Below, one piece after another: positions 49,979 to 60,892 of a stretch of DNA of 64,000 nucleotides. Every line of letters starts with the position of its first letter. The first letter of the stretch is position 1. The notes under the pieces were generated by a model. That model did not search any database and was not told the DNA's origin. It saw only the letters and a list, made by a program, of their open reading frames with translations. Origin of the DNA: Prorocentrum cordatum (lineage: Eukaryota > Sar > Dinophyceae > Prorocentrales > Prorocentraceae); the NCBI GenBank assembly GCA_963575745.1, contig CAUYUJ010004991.1, forward strand, positions 449,916 through 513,915, given 5' to 3'. The translations under genes and the position numbers were made by a program.

Positions 49979-50269
49979 ACCCACTAACGGCCGAGCCAGT
50001 CGGCCGACAGACGGCAGAACGGGCCAGCACACCAGAACATTTGGGGAGGCACCACCTTGGGAAAAGGGGGATCCCTGGTACCTTCCCGCGCCGACGGACG
50101 CCCGAGCGCCATCGAAGTGTGGAGCTCGGCCTCGGACTCGACGATGTGCGATGCAGACGGCGGCCTCTCGCGAGCAACCGCGCTCGTCGATGGAAGGCCG
50201 CACGCCGGCGTCGCGAGGGTGGGGGGCCGTCAGCGCGCCAGCCTGCGCTACACCAGCGTCCCCACCAAG

Positions 50270-50847
50270 CGTCCTCCTCCTCCTCCTCCTCCTCCTCCTC
50301 CTCCTCCTCCTCCTCCACCTCCGCCTCCGCCTCCTCCCTCCCTCCCTCGCTGCCCTCCCTCGCTCGCCCCCCCCCCTCCTGCCTCGCTGCCCTCCCTCGC
50401 GCCCCCTCTCCCAGTGGTGGACACCATGCAGATCATCTCGGGCGCCCCGCCGGCGTCGGCAGGCGCCCCCTCAGCCGCAGCGCCCTGCGCGCCACCGCCC
50501 GGGCATCAGGAGGAGGAGGAGGAGGAGGAGGAGGAGGAGGAGGAGGGAGGAGGAGGAGGGGAGGAGGAGGAAGAGGAGGGAGGAGGAGGAGAGGAGGAGG
50601 AGGAGGAGGAGGAGGAGGAGGGAGGAGGAGGAGGAGGAGGAGGGGAGGCGGGAGGAGGGAGGCGGCCTCCTTCCTCCTCCTCTCCTCTCCTTCCTCTCTC
50701 CTCCTCATTCTCCTCATTGGACCCTGCTGGAGCGCCGCCGTCGCCGCCTCCCCCCTTCTCCCACCTCCGATCTCCCACTCGCGCAAATTTTTGCCTCGTG
50801 TAGCGTTCAGGTCCCAGGCCCCCCCCCCCCCCCGCCCCCCCCCCCCC

Positions 50848-50882
<35 letters not shown>

Positions 50883-50985
50883 ACCCACGTGTGTTGTGTG
50901 TGCTACCCACAGTGTGTGTGTGTGTGTGTGTGTGTTCGTGTGTGTGTTCGTGTGTGTGTGTGTGTGTGTGTGTGTTTTACCCACT
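50270..50985. repeat. CCT, GGA, C-run and GT tracts
   Basis: CCT 50,273-50,410, GGA 50,508-50,665, CCT-rich 50,670-50,720, C-run 50,817-50,850, GT 50,850-50,880 and 50,911-50,975 separated by TTTTACCCAC words. Confidence 0.95.
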
Positions 50986-51075
50986 GCGTCCTACGGCTGA
51001 AGCTTGACTGCGATCGACTTGCTCGAATCGAATCCTCCGATCTCTCACGGGTCCCAGGGCACCCTCGGGGCTGTC

Positions 51076-51140
51076 CTGCCGACCACGGCGCCGTCAACCT
51101 CCACGGAGGCGCTGGCGGCCCGCTGGATGACGAGCTTCAT
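51076..51140 (-). CDS. DTD1: D-aminoacyl-tRNA deacylase (DTD), exon 1 with start codon
   Basis: ATG at 51,140-51,138 opens MKLVIQRAASASVEVDGAVVG, which matches the DTD N-terminus (MxxVxQRVxxASVxVxGxxxG), so this is the start. 65 nt to the donor GGCAG|GACAGC at 51,076/51,075. The exact border follows from the AG|G acceptor of exon 2 and the reading frame; it makes this a GA donor, a class known in dinoflagellates. The bases AGGA occur at both exon-intron borders, so the cut could be drawn slightly differently only by giving up an AG acceptor. On the minus strand a long TCC tract (51,176-51,290) lies upstream, a plausible polypyrimidine tract for leader trans-splicing. I see no leader relic here. 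Confidence 0.9.
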
Positions 51141-51175
51141 CCGAGCCGCCGCGGCCGTGCGGGGAGAGGGGCGGG

Positions 51176-51400
51176 GGAGGAGGAGGAGGAGAAGGAGGAG
51201 GAGGAGGAGGAGAAGGAGGAGGAGGAGGAGGAGGCGGAGGCGGAGGCGGAGGAGGAGAATGAGGATGAGGAGGAGGAGGAGGAAAGAGGCCTCCTCCTCC
51301 CGCCGCCTCCTCCTCATCCTTTTTCTCCCTCTCCCCCCTGCTCCTCCTCCTCCTCCTCCTCCTCCTCCTCTTTCTCCCTTCTTCTACTCCTCCTTTTACA
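51176..51400. repeat. GGA then CCT tracts
   Basis: GGA 51,176-51,285, CCT 51,288-51,400; opposite composition in succession on one strand. Confidence 0.95.
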
Positions 51401-51695
51401 TGCTTCTGGCGTCCAAACTTTGGGGATCCTCTTGTCTTCGGGGGTGTTGGACCTCTGCTGTATGACCTGGGCTGGCACGGGGACGGAAAGAGCGCTTCAG
51501 GAAGTGGCCTGGGAAAATTCACACCACCCTTCTTACATGGAGTCTTGTCGTGCAGAATTCTTTCCTCTTTGTTCGTGCTGGGCGCCTTGGCGTTCAGGGC
51601 TTCTCACGACATCGGGAGCTCTTGGGAGCCTTGGCGTTCAAAGCTTCTAAGGCCACCGACTCGCCCAGACATGTGCTTTCCGCCACCTGGAGCTC
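51401..51695. other. spacer with short duplicated words
   Basis: The words GGAGCTCTTGGGAGCCTTGGCGT / GGGCGCCTTGGCGTTCA recur near 51,578, 51,618 and 51,690 (about 40-75 bp apart). No gene seen. Confidence 0.5.
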
Positions 51696-51699
51696 TTGG

Positions 51700-53890
51700 G
51701 AGCCTTGGCGTCAACGCTGTGTCCGTCACTGGAAATTTGGCCTCTCCGAGCCTTCTTGGGGGTGCTCTCAGGGCTGTTTTGGGGCGTCATGGGGGGCCTT
51801 GGCCGTCTTGGGTCCCTCTTGGGGCTCTCTTGGGGGCCTCCTGGGGCCCTCGTGAGACTTTCTTGGGGGCCCCTGGGGGCCCCCTTCGGCCGTCTTGGAA
51901 ACCTCTTGGGGTACCTGGGGCTCTCTTGGGCCGTCTTGGCGCAGTCCTGGGGGCCTCTTGAGCTGTATTGGGGCGATCTTTGGGGCCTCTTGGGCCGTCT
52001 GGGCCGTCGGAAGCGTGAAAAGGCGAGAATCCGAAACACCTTCAAACATGCTAGCGTTGACGCCAGAGAGTTACGTACACTTGGCAGTTTATGCGATGCA
52101 ATCTAGGTGGTGGAATCAACTGTGGTGCAATCTAGGTGGTCCACTCCATGTGGTGCAATCTATGTGGCGCGAAGCAAGGCATCACAATGCAAAGCAATGC
52201 AATGCAACGCAATGCGAACCAATGCAATGCAACACCATGCACATCAATGCAAAACACTGCGATTGCAATGCAACTCAATCCAACGCAATGCGATTGTAAT
52301 GCAGCGCAATGCGATTGAAACGCACGACGCTGCACGATACTACACTACAACTCAAGGAGGCAAACGTCAAATACATGCACCACAATGCAATGCGATTGCA
52401 ACGCGATTGAACTGCAACGCAATGCGATTGCATTGCAATTGCAATACAAAACAATGAAAACCGATGCTAAGCAATACAATGCAACATAATGCAATGCACA
52501 GCCCATCAATGCGATTGTGATTCAAATGCAGCGCAATGCGATTGCACCTCAACACGCTGCAATTGCAAGGCAACGCACCGCGACGCAATTCAAGGCAATG
52601 CGAGCCATTGAACAACAATGCACATCACTAAGCAACACTGCGAAGCAATAAACAACAACAACGCAACGCAATGCGAATGCAGTGCTACGCTATGCTGAGC
52701 AATGCAAAGCAATGCAACACACTGCAAACCAATGTACGACAGTGCGCGTCAATGCAACGCAACGCAACGCAACGGACGCACTGCACCATTATGCAAAACA
52801 GAGCAACGCACTGCAACACAATGCACATCACCCCACACCAATGCAACGCACTGCGAGTCAATGCGACGTAATGCGACCGCACTGCAAAACGATGACATTG
52901 CAGTGCGATTGCAATGCGAAACAATGCAACGCAATGTGAACCGATACATTTCACAACAATGCGATGGCAGTGCAACGCAATGCACATGAACGCGATTGCA
53001 ACTGCAATGCAAAGCAATGCAAACTCATGCATCGCAATGCGATTGTAATGTTACTCAATGCGATTGCAATGCAACACAGTGCAATGCACACCAATGCAAA
53101 ACAATGCAAAGTAATGCGGCTCAATGCGATTGCAATGCAAATCAATGCAAACCAATGCAACGCAATGCAAATCAAAAAGCGCTGCACTGTTTGCAATGCT
53201 GAGCAATGTGCCACAATGCAAATTAATGCAACGCAACGCACATCAATGCGACGCAATACGTTTGCAATGCTAACCAGTGCTAGGCAACGCAAAGCAATGC
53301 AACACAATGCAGTGCATCACAATACGATGCACTGCGATGCAACACAACGCGAAGCAATACGATTGTAATGACAAGCAATGCAATGCAATACGACCACAAT
53401 GCGAAGCAATGCAAATGCATGCACATCTGCGCAAAGCAATGCGATGGTATTGCAAATGTTAAGCAATACTAAGCAATGCAGATCAACACAACGCAATGCA
53501 AAGTAATGTGGTTGCAAAGCCAAGCAATGCATCGCAATGCAAATAAATGCGACACAACGCAAAGTACAACAATGCAATGCAACGCAATGCAAAACAACGC
53601 GATTGAAACACAAAGCAATGCAAATTAATACAACGCAGTGCGTAATGCGATTGCCATATCATTGCAATGCAAATCAAAACAACGCAATGCACTGCAAGGT
53701 CAAGCAATGCGATTGCAATGCTAAGCAATGCGAATCAAGGCAACGCACTCCAAATCAATGCTGTTTAATACAACGCAGTACGATTGCAATGCTAAGCGCT
53801 GCGCTGTATGCCAAGCAATGCTACGCAGTGTGCATCAATCCGAAACAATACAGAAACCAATGCGGTTGCAATGCAAAACAATCAAACGGC
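51700..53890. repeat. AATGCAA composite repeat, copy 2 (large)
   Basis: CTTGGGGGCCTCTTGGGCCG-type words (51,760-52,010), a leader (GATGCAATCTAGGTGGTGGA, TGCAATCTATGTGGCGCG, 52,085-52,170), then ~1.7 kb of degenerate AATGCAA/GCAATGCGATTGCAATGC. It has the same part order as 19,170-19,890 but with a roughly four times longer array. Confidence 0.9.
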
Positions 53891-54425
53891 GACGGCGGCG
53901 ACGTTTGGCGACGAGCCGGCCAGATAGCCACTGGGGCTCAGTTGCCAGCGGCGGTGGCGGCGGCGACGGGCGAGAACGAGCCAGCTGGACTGGCACTCGG
54001 CACTGGAGCTCAGTTACTTTAGAACCGAAGTAAGACCATCTAAGTGCAAGCACTGTCTGTGGAACCCAAAGGCAATCATTGTTTTGGCCTCCTGAGGCCC
54101 TCTGGGGAGTCTGGGGCCCTCTTGGACCATCTTGAGGACATCTGAGGACATCTTGGAACGCTCTTGGACGGTCTTTCGCCCTCTTGGAACGCTCTTTGGC
54201 AGTCTCGGAACCCTCTCGGACCTCTGCTGGGCCGTCTTGGGGCTCTCTTGGCGGTTTTTGGGGGCCTCTTGGGCCGTCTTGGGGGGAGGGGGGTCGTGTT
54301 ACCGGGGCCCAGGCTTCGCCGTACCAGAACGTTATCACTCTTACCTCGCTCTTTGAGGAAACAAACTATCGTGTTGGGAGGAAGGGGTTGGGAGGATGAA
54401 GGGCATGAGCAATAGCACCCGGATG
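53891..54425. repeat. GC-rich flank and CTTGGGGCC words
   Basis: The CGGCGACGGCGGCGAC flank (53,885-54,010), then TCTTGGACCATCTTGAGGAC-type words (54,090-54,290) like those at 51.8 and 19.2 kb. This looks like the start of another, array-less copy of the composite repeat. Confidence 0.6.
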
Positions 54426-55590
54426 CAATGAACGATACCTTCGGCCGCCTACGGGTAAGAGCATTCTCATGTCTCTTAAAATTCTCCCCCCAACCCGATA
54501 CTTGTCTTCCTGACCCTTTCCGTCATCCTAAGACGTACGCCCCCTTGGCCGCATTTTGTCCCCCTCGTGTGGGCGCCCTCCGTCGCACTTGCTTGCCCTG
54601 GCGGCGCCCCCTGCCCCTGCAGTCTGGCCAGAGGCTCTCGCTGGCAGACGCTGCCGGCGCCGCTGCAAAACATCACATTGCCCACCCTGACCGGCACTCT
54701 CTGCACCCACGACCCGTCGTCGGGCTCGGGCGTCCGTGCGACATCATCCCCACGCCGCCGACAACCCGCCACGCGAGCCCCCTGCAGCGGGAAGCCGTGT
54801 GCTCGCCCAGTGCGCCACCGTGCCAGCCCCCGGCAGGCAGGAGGGCGCCGAAGACAGCGTCGACGCGGGTGCGCCGGGTGCGCCGCCCGCCGCCGCCCGC
54901 CGCAGGCCGTCGCAGACCGCCGCGCTGCGGCGAACCGCGCCACGCGTGCTGGAAGACCGCACGCGCTCCATGCTGCCCTGGCCCGGGATGCCGCCCCAGC
55001 TGCCTCGTCGCAGGGCCCTCCGCGCCGCTGCGGCCGATGTTTCAGATGCTTTCGTTCTTCTTCGGCTCCGGCCACTCCGCCGCCCTCCCCCCGGTCTTCT
55101 GGGGCTGGCCTCGGGCTGTGGGCCTGGTGGCCTCCCCGCCTCTTGTCCAGGGGGGCGGTGGGGTACGAGCGAGCTTCCTCCTGGCGGCGCCCCCTGGCGC
55201 GCCAGGCACAGCCTCCCCCTGCTGAGGCCACATCATCACGACCCATCGCGGCCACTTCTCGAATCTCAAGGCCGCTGGGCAAACAGGGACCGCCACACGA
55301 GCCGACCTGTAGTAAGCAAACTCATGCAGTGAACCACGGCCCTGCGCTCCTGGCACACTGGATGCACCCCAGCGCCTCTGCCGCACTCTCCTTGTCTCAA
55401 TCCATGCTGCGCCCCGTGGGGGCCGTGCCCCTCTCCGCGGGCAGCGCCGCGCCCCGTCTTGGCCGCGTCGTCCCCCCGCTGTGCACCGCAGGCACGCCTG
55501 ACGTGCGCAGACGGCCACCGTCTCGGCATGGTCGCTGCAACGTTGGCCACAGGGAGGCGGGAAGCCCTCCCCAGACAGCGGAGCTTCTCT
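54426..55590. other. GC-rich unassigned region
   Basis: Both strands have long open frames in GC-rich DNA; none gives a recognisable domain and there is no consistent coding strand. I see no gene I can support. Confidence 0.35.
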
Positions 55591-55594
55591 TCCG

Positions 55595-55755
55595 AGGAGG
55601 AGGCGGGGGAGGAGGAGGTGGAGGTGGAGGAGGAGGAGGAGGAGGAGGAGGAGGAGGAGGAGAGGGAGGAGGAGGAGGAGGAGGAGAAAGAGGAGGAGGA
55701 GGAGGCGGAGGATGAGGAGGAGGACGAGGAGGAGGAGGAGGAGGAGGAAGAGGCC
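55595..55755. repeat. (GGA)n tract
   Basis: About 160 bases of GGA/GAG. Confidence 0.97.
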
Positions 55756-56275
55756 TGGCCCAGGCCACCTTGGGCCCCAGCACGGGCGTGCACGCCATCC
55801 TGGCCGCCGCCGAGGGGTACGTACACCACCCAAGGGCTCAGCATGGCCCTGGCCAGGCGCGGTGGCGGTGCCACAGGGGCCCTCGGCGGATGGCAGGGGC
55901 GCTGAAGCGCACGCTGCCAGCTGGCCGCGGCTGGACACAGCAAGACACGCCGACGGAGGCTCGATCGTGGCCCCGCCGCTGCCTCTGGGCAGAGCACCTC
56001 TGCTTCGGCGGCGCGCGGCCTCAGCTCCGCGAAAGCGCTCGAGAGGCCTGTGCACCCCCGACGTCCAGCAGACTCCCGCGAGCGCCGCTCCAGCTCCCTC
56101 ACCTCCTCCCTTGCCATCCTCCGTCCTCCCCCCACCACCCCCCCGCGCGTGCGCGGGTGGGAGGGAGGGGGGGGGGGAGGGAGCTTGAGGGAGGCGGGGC
56201 ATAGTATACTAGAGCAGAGAGCTAGTGTAATCTGGGTCGTGCTGCCAGCCTCACTACGTCACCGCAGGAGGAAGA
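55756..56275. other. unassigned
   Basis: A plus frame at 55,760-55,830 reads ATLGPSTGVHAILAAAEGY, which is protein-like but unassigned; the rest is C-rich and G-rich spacer. Confidence 0.3.
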
Positions 56276-56279
56276 CCAG

Positions 56280-57370
56280 AGTAAACCCAGGATGTGTGAA
56301 CGATGCTGCAGTGCCTCCTCCCCTCCCAGGTCCCCTCTCCCACACATTGCCAAAACCACTCCTTGTCAGTACGGGAAGCGCCGCCTTGAAAGCCGAGCGC
56401 CCCACGGGCCTGGCACTGAAGCGGGAGCCCTGTTTTGAAAGAGCACCGCCCTGCACTCCTCCAGCCATGAAGGATGCGACGAAGTATGTAAGGTCTGACG
56501 TGCCAAGGACGTCTCAAATGATAACCCCACTTTGAAAAGGAGCCTCCCACCGTCACGGGCTCTTTGAAGACATGCCAGCCGAGAATGAACCGCCATCCGT
56601 ACGCGTAGCTGCTACACAACGTCACGTTCCTAGTTGTATTCATTCGAAGGGGCCGGAAGAGAGAATAAGAGCGAGAGAGAGAGAGACGGCTCACTTCTGA
56701 TAAGGCGCCTCCCTCCGTCTGTGTAAGAATGGTCACCTTTGCAGATCTGGCGACATGTTTGAGGACGTGGAGCGGCACCCCCCTTTTTCAAACCGTCCAA
56801 CCTTCATCATTCAATCCGTTGGACGCATCTGGACAGAAGGTGCACGGCGCTTCGAGCGAGAACAACATGTTGCAACTCAACCGTCCTCTATCCGTATAGC
56901 TGGTCTTAGTTACTGAAACAAATGTGTGCGGCGCTACAGGAAGAGCGAACCTTGAAACATGCTCGCCCCCTGTCCCTGCAACTGTTGTGCATCGATGTCT
57001 AAATCAAATGTGCGCGGCGCTGGGGCGACAGCCGCAACTTGAATGCACCCGAACTCCATCTTCTAGCTGATGCTTGAGCCGGATGTGCGCAGCTTTGAAG
57101 CGAACACCATCCTTAAAAATCGCCCACTCTCCACCCTTGTAGCTATCTTTACATTAAAGCGAATGTTTGCGGCGCTGACGCCAACGCCACATGGTGAAAA
57201 CAACCCTTCATCCCACCCTTCCAGCTGGTGGGGCGAAATCAACATTCGAACGCCACCCGCCCTCCATCCGTGTAGGTGTTGGACGCTTTTTAGACGAACG
57301 TGCTGGGTGCTAAGTCGAGAGCCACATTGTGAACGCTGCCTGCCCTCCACCTGTGTAGCTATTGGAACAT
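56280..57370. repeat. GTGCGCGGCGCT minisatellite, copy 2
   Basis: Lead-in AAACCCAGGATGTGTGAACGATGCTGCAGT matches 42,150; later units with GTGCACGGCGCT, GTGTGCGGCGCT, GTGCGCGGCGCT, GTGCGCAGC and GTTTGCGGCGCT near 56,840, 56,926, 57,010, 57,083 and 57,167, each followed by a GAACxxCAxxxTTGAA word and CCCTCCATCCxTGTAGCT. 56,330-56,790 is a more degenerate part of the same array. Confidence 0.8.
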
Positions 57371-57484
57371 TCAAACTTCTGGACCACGTGCGTTGAGGAC
57401 GGCTGCAGCGCAACGCCTGGTCTGCCCAACTGACACATCACGTGTTGCGACGAGGTGACATTTTCCCAGTAACGACGAACAGAG

Positions 57485-57840
57485 GAAAAGGAGGAGTAGG
57501 AGGAAGAGGAGAAGGAGGAGGAAGAGGAGGAGGAGGAGGAGGAGGAGGAGGAGGAGGAGGAAGGAGGAGGAGGAGGAGGAGATGAGGAGAAGGAGGAGGA
57601 GGAGGAGGAGAAGGAGGAGGAGGAGGAGGAGGAGGAGAAAAGGGAGGAGGAGAAGGAGGAGGAGGAGGAGGAGGAGGAGGAAGAAGAGGAGGAGGAGGAG
57701 GAGAAACGGGAGGAGGAGAAGGATGAGATGATGATGATGATGAGGAGGAGGGGAGGAGGAGGAGGAGGAGGAGGAGGAGGAAGGAGGAGGAGAAGAGGAG
57801 GAGGAGGAGGAGGGAGCAGGGAAGGAGGAGGGGAAGGTGG
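57485..57840. repeat. GGA/GAA purine tract
   Basis: About 350 bases of GGA with GAA and GAT interruptions. Confidence 0.97.
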
Positions 57841-57935
57841 GAGGCCCTCCCCCGCCTGGGCAGAATGGCCACAGCGGCGCGAGGGTGCAGGCGCGCATCT
57901 GGCCAGGGCACGACGATGGCTTTCGGGGCCCCCCT
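57841..57935. other. non-repeat island between GGA and CCT tracts
   Basis: About 95 bases of mixed sequence. The minus frame reads APKAIVVPWPDARLHPRAAV, exon-like in size and setting but unassigned. Confidence 0.3.
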
Positions 57936-58060
57936 TCTCCTCCCTCCTCCTCCTCCTCCCTCATCCTCCTTCTCCTCCTCCTCCTCCTCCTCCTCCTCCC
58001 TCCTCCTCCTCCTCCTCCGCCTCCTCCTCGTCCTCCTCCTCCTCCTCCTCCGACCCCGCC
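57936..58060. repeat. (CCT)n tract
   Basis: CCT/CTC run. Confidence 0.97.
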
Positions 58061-58134
58061 CCTCGCGCGGCGTCTGGACCCCCGCCACCGCGCCGCAGTT
58101 GGAAGGGGGAGTGGGAACAGGGGGGGGCGGGAGA

Positions 58135-58305
58135 AGCGGGCGCGAGACCCTCAGATCCCACCCGGAGCTCACGACTCCGCAGACCTTCCCGATCAGGAGG
58201 GATGGGAGGGGAGGAACAGGCAGAGGGAGAGGGGGCGAGAGGCCCTCAGAGCCCACCATGGGCTCACGACCCCGCAGACCCTCCCGACCAGAGCCGCCCT
58301 GGTGG
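58135..58305. repeat. ~98 bp tandem duplication
   Basis: GCGAGACCCTCAGATCCCAC...CTCACGACTCCGCAGACC (58,141-58,190) recurs as GCGAGAGGCCCTCAGAGCCC...CTCACGACCCCGCAGACC (58,236-58,285). Confidence 0.85.
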
Positions 58306-58549
58306 CTCCTCGGTGGGCACAAGCTCGGGCCAGTGCAGGACATGGACCGCCTTCCTGCCGCTAACTTGCGCGCAGGTGGCGCTCTCCTGCCGGCATTCCT
58401 GCCGACTTCCTGCGCGCCGCCAAGATGCCCCACCACCAGGCACCCACCCTGCCCAAGCGGTCCCAACTCCCCCCCACGCTGCGCCGGCCAGTGGCCCCAG
58501 CGCCGCTCGCGGAACTCGGTCCGAGATCGGGGGGGGGGGCCCGCCACCG

Positions 58550-58690
58550 CGGTAGTCGGCGTCGGAGTCGGCGGCATCGGCGGCATCGGCGGCTTCGTCG
58601 TCGCCGTCGTGGTCGTCGGCGCCGTGGTCGTCGGCGCCGTCGGCGTCGACGTCGTCGTCGTCGCAGTCGTCGTCGGCACCGGCGCTCCCG
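58550..58690. repeat. GTCGGC/GTCGTC minisatellite
   Basis: GGCGTCGG, GGCATCGGC and GTCGTCG words; low-complexity Val/Gly or Arg frames are its translation. Confidence 0.85.
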
Positions 58691-58821
58691 ACGTTGCTCC
58701 CGATCCTCCTGTGGAAGGAGGGTCCTTCTTTTTTCAGTCTGCAGCGCGCGCGTCTCCTCCTCGTTCTCCTCCTCCCTCCCGCTCTTAGCTCCTCCTCCTC
58801 CTCCTCCTCCTCCTCCTCCTG

Positions 58822-60076
58822 TCGCATCAGTACGCATATGCCGAGGGCGAGGATTGTCAGAACTGCATAGGTGTGCGTGGCACGTTGCATCACAGGTACT
58901 GGGCGTGTCCTATTTTCGATGACTTGCGTGGGCACGCAGTGGCGGATGCTATTTTGGCCGCTGCTCGCGGCACGGTTCCTGGTGATCTGCTGTACTCGCG
59001 TGGGCTGTTTCCCGACTCTTTCTTGCCTGCCCTTCCCCCTCACAATGATTGTGTGGTTTGGTGCTACGACCGTGGTGCCAGAGCCGAGGACCACTTCAAT
59101 GTGACTGGATCTGTCTTCACAGACGGCTCTTGCAAGAATCTTCTGCGCTGAGACGTGGCCGACCGTGCTGGATGGGGCTTCGTGATGGTGGGGGATGGCA
59201 GGTACTCTGGCGCCGCTTTTGGGCCCCTCCATGGACCTCGCCAAACCTCAGGGCGTGCTGAGCTGTACGCATAGCTGCAGGCCTTGACAGCGGGAGTGGC
59301 TCCACTGCATATTTTTGTCGACTGCATGCCGCTGCTGGAAGGTCTCCAGCGAGGGCGACGCTGGTGTACTTCTCCTCGGCGCGATAATATGGATATGTGG
59401 AAGCGCATCTACCACACTGTTGATGAGCATGGCGGCGTGGCCCTGGATGGGGATGTGGAGGCGCCGATGTACGTATCGCATGTGAAGGGTCACTCCAGAG
59501 CCGACACTTGGGAGAAGAGATGCAACGACCTGGCCGATGCGGCGGCCAAGCCGGGACGGCGCATCAACGACCTCCCTCAGGCCCTCGTCGAGACGCACAG
59601 AGACGCCCTGAAGCACGGGCGCCAGGTCGCGGCCTGGATCGGCACAGCCTCCCGCACGGTCTTCGACGGCACCGTGCTGCCCGACCGCGACCACGTGCCG
59701 AGGCGCCGCGCGGCCCCCCTGCGCCGCCGCTGGGAGCAGCAGCAGGCGGGACAGCCAGGCGCTGCTCGCGCAGGTGTCCCTGCGCCAAGTGCTGCGGCCT
59801 GGCGGTGAGGCCCCCGCCTTCCCGCACCGCGTGCGGCGCAGGGTCCACAAGTGGTCTTGTGATCGTTGCTCCGCTTTTGCGGTCTCCGCCAAAGGTGCTG
59901 CGAGACTCAATCGGGTTGTGTGTAGGGTTGCCGAGGCGGCGGCCCTCCTGGGCCTGGAGGGCGTTTTGCTTGAGGCTTCCCACGTGGCGTCTGGCTCGGG
60001 TGGTGTGGGTGTTTCGGGGACGTCTGTGGGAGCCGAGGGCCCCTCCGAGGCTACTGCGGCGGCTGGCCCTGCTTAG
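58822..60076 (+). pseudogene. LINE 3' fragment: zinc knuckle, RNase H, CxxC tail
   Basis: One frame from a CCT tract (58,790-58,820) to 59,808. It opens with a zf-RVT knuckle, DCQNC..GTLHHRYWACP (58,859-58,920), then a spacer (GLFPDSFLPALPPHND), then a complete RNase H: VFTDGS (first Asp 59,122-59,124), AGWGFVMV, GRAELYA (Glu 59,260), HIFVDCMPLLEGL (Asp ~59,320), YVSHVKGHS and CNDLADAAAK (last Asp ~59,536). All catalytic acids remain. Two in-frame stops interrupt it, TGA 59,149-59,151 and TAG 59,272-59,274, both inside RNase H. After a frame change at ~59,800 a CxxC tail follows, HKWSCDRCSAFA (59,848-59,885). The reverse transcriptase is missing; the left edge coincides with the microsatellite. 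It is the youngest-looking of the LINE fragments because it has few frameshifts. Confidence 0.75.
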
Positions 60077-60890
60077 GCCGCCGCCGACGTGGAGGAGCCG
60101 CCGCCCCTGGCAACCGAGGGCCTTAAACGGTCTCTGGCGTTTGCGCGGGTGCGGTTCAGGACGGAGGAGGAGCACTGGACGAGGACCTTGGAGGAAGCGG
60201 CGGGCAGGCTGACCAAAGCCGGTCGCCCCCGAGGCTCCGAGGAGCCCGCGCTCCCCCTCCCCTGCCCCCCCCACTCGCGTACCAGGACGGGGGGGGGACG
60301 CCATGGAGGACTGGTCTTCTGGTGGGCCGCGCCCAACGCCCCTCGGCCCCCGGCCCCGCCCCCCGCCGTCGGCCCCTCGTGGGCCTCCCCCCGCCGTCGG
60401 CCCTTGTGGTCCTCCGCCCTGCACGAGGGCTCGGGCCTCGGGGGCTCTGCTGCGGGGGGGTCCCTGGGCCGCGCGTGGTGCTGTTCTCTCCCTGATGCCC
60501 CCCTCCCCGCTCAAGGCCATGCTGGGCCTGGTGGCGCCCGGGGACACCAGATCTGCCTTGCTGGAGCTGCGCTTGCATTCTGCCTTCGGTGCGGCGCGCG
60601 GGCCCAGCCGACGGCCCCGCGCTCGCGGCTCTAGGGCCACTGCGAGGGCATTGCGTCCAGTAGGGACGCCACCTATCGTAAGTCCCTCGAAGCGGCCAAG
60701 GACCCCATCTCGGGGGAGTGGCGGGGGGACCCCTGTCCACTTCTCTCTACGGACGATGCCTGCTTTTGGCTTCGTCTTAGATAGTTCTTTCGGGCTATCT
60801 TTCCGATCCCGTCGAGTTGCGCGTGCTCGTCCTTGTTCCTGCTCGTTCTCTGTCTCTGCTGCTGCTCTGCGCACTCGCTTCGGTCTTGTG
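60077..60890. other. GC-rich unassigned region
   Basis: May continue the LINE tail: plus frames at 60,089-60,280 (LKRSLAFARVRFRTEEEHW, LEEAAGRLTKAGRP) and 60,490-60,600 (PLKAMLGLVAPGDTRSALLE) look protein-like but are unassigned. Confidence 0.3.
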
Positions 60891-60892
60891 GT

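Larger units (their letters stand above)
48668..51075 (-). other. DTD intron 1 (GA-AG), 2.4 kb
   Basis: Filled by pyrimidine tracts, a TCTCA/TCACA pentamer array, GA, CAACAG, CCT, GGA, C-run and GT microsatellites. Short non-repeat islands (49,450-49,800; 49,990-50,270) give no recognisable protein. Confidence 0.85.

Noticed and set aside
54476-56202. Large minus-strand frames at 54.5-56.2 kb as a gene
   Set aside because: No recognisable domain, both strands equally open, and part crosses a GGA tract.
57072-57092. CTTGAGCCGGATGTGC as a minus-strand leader relic
   Set aside because: It is a degenerate unit of the GTGCGCGGCGCT minisatellite.
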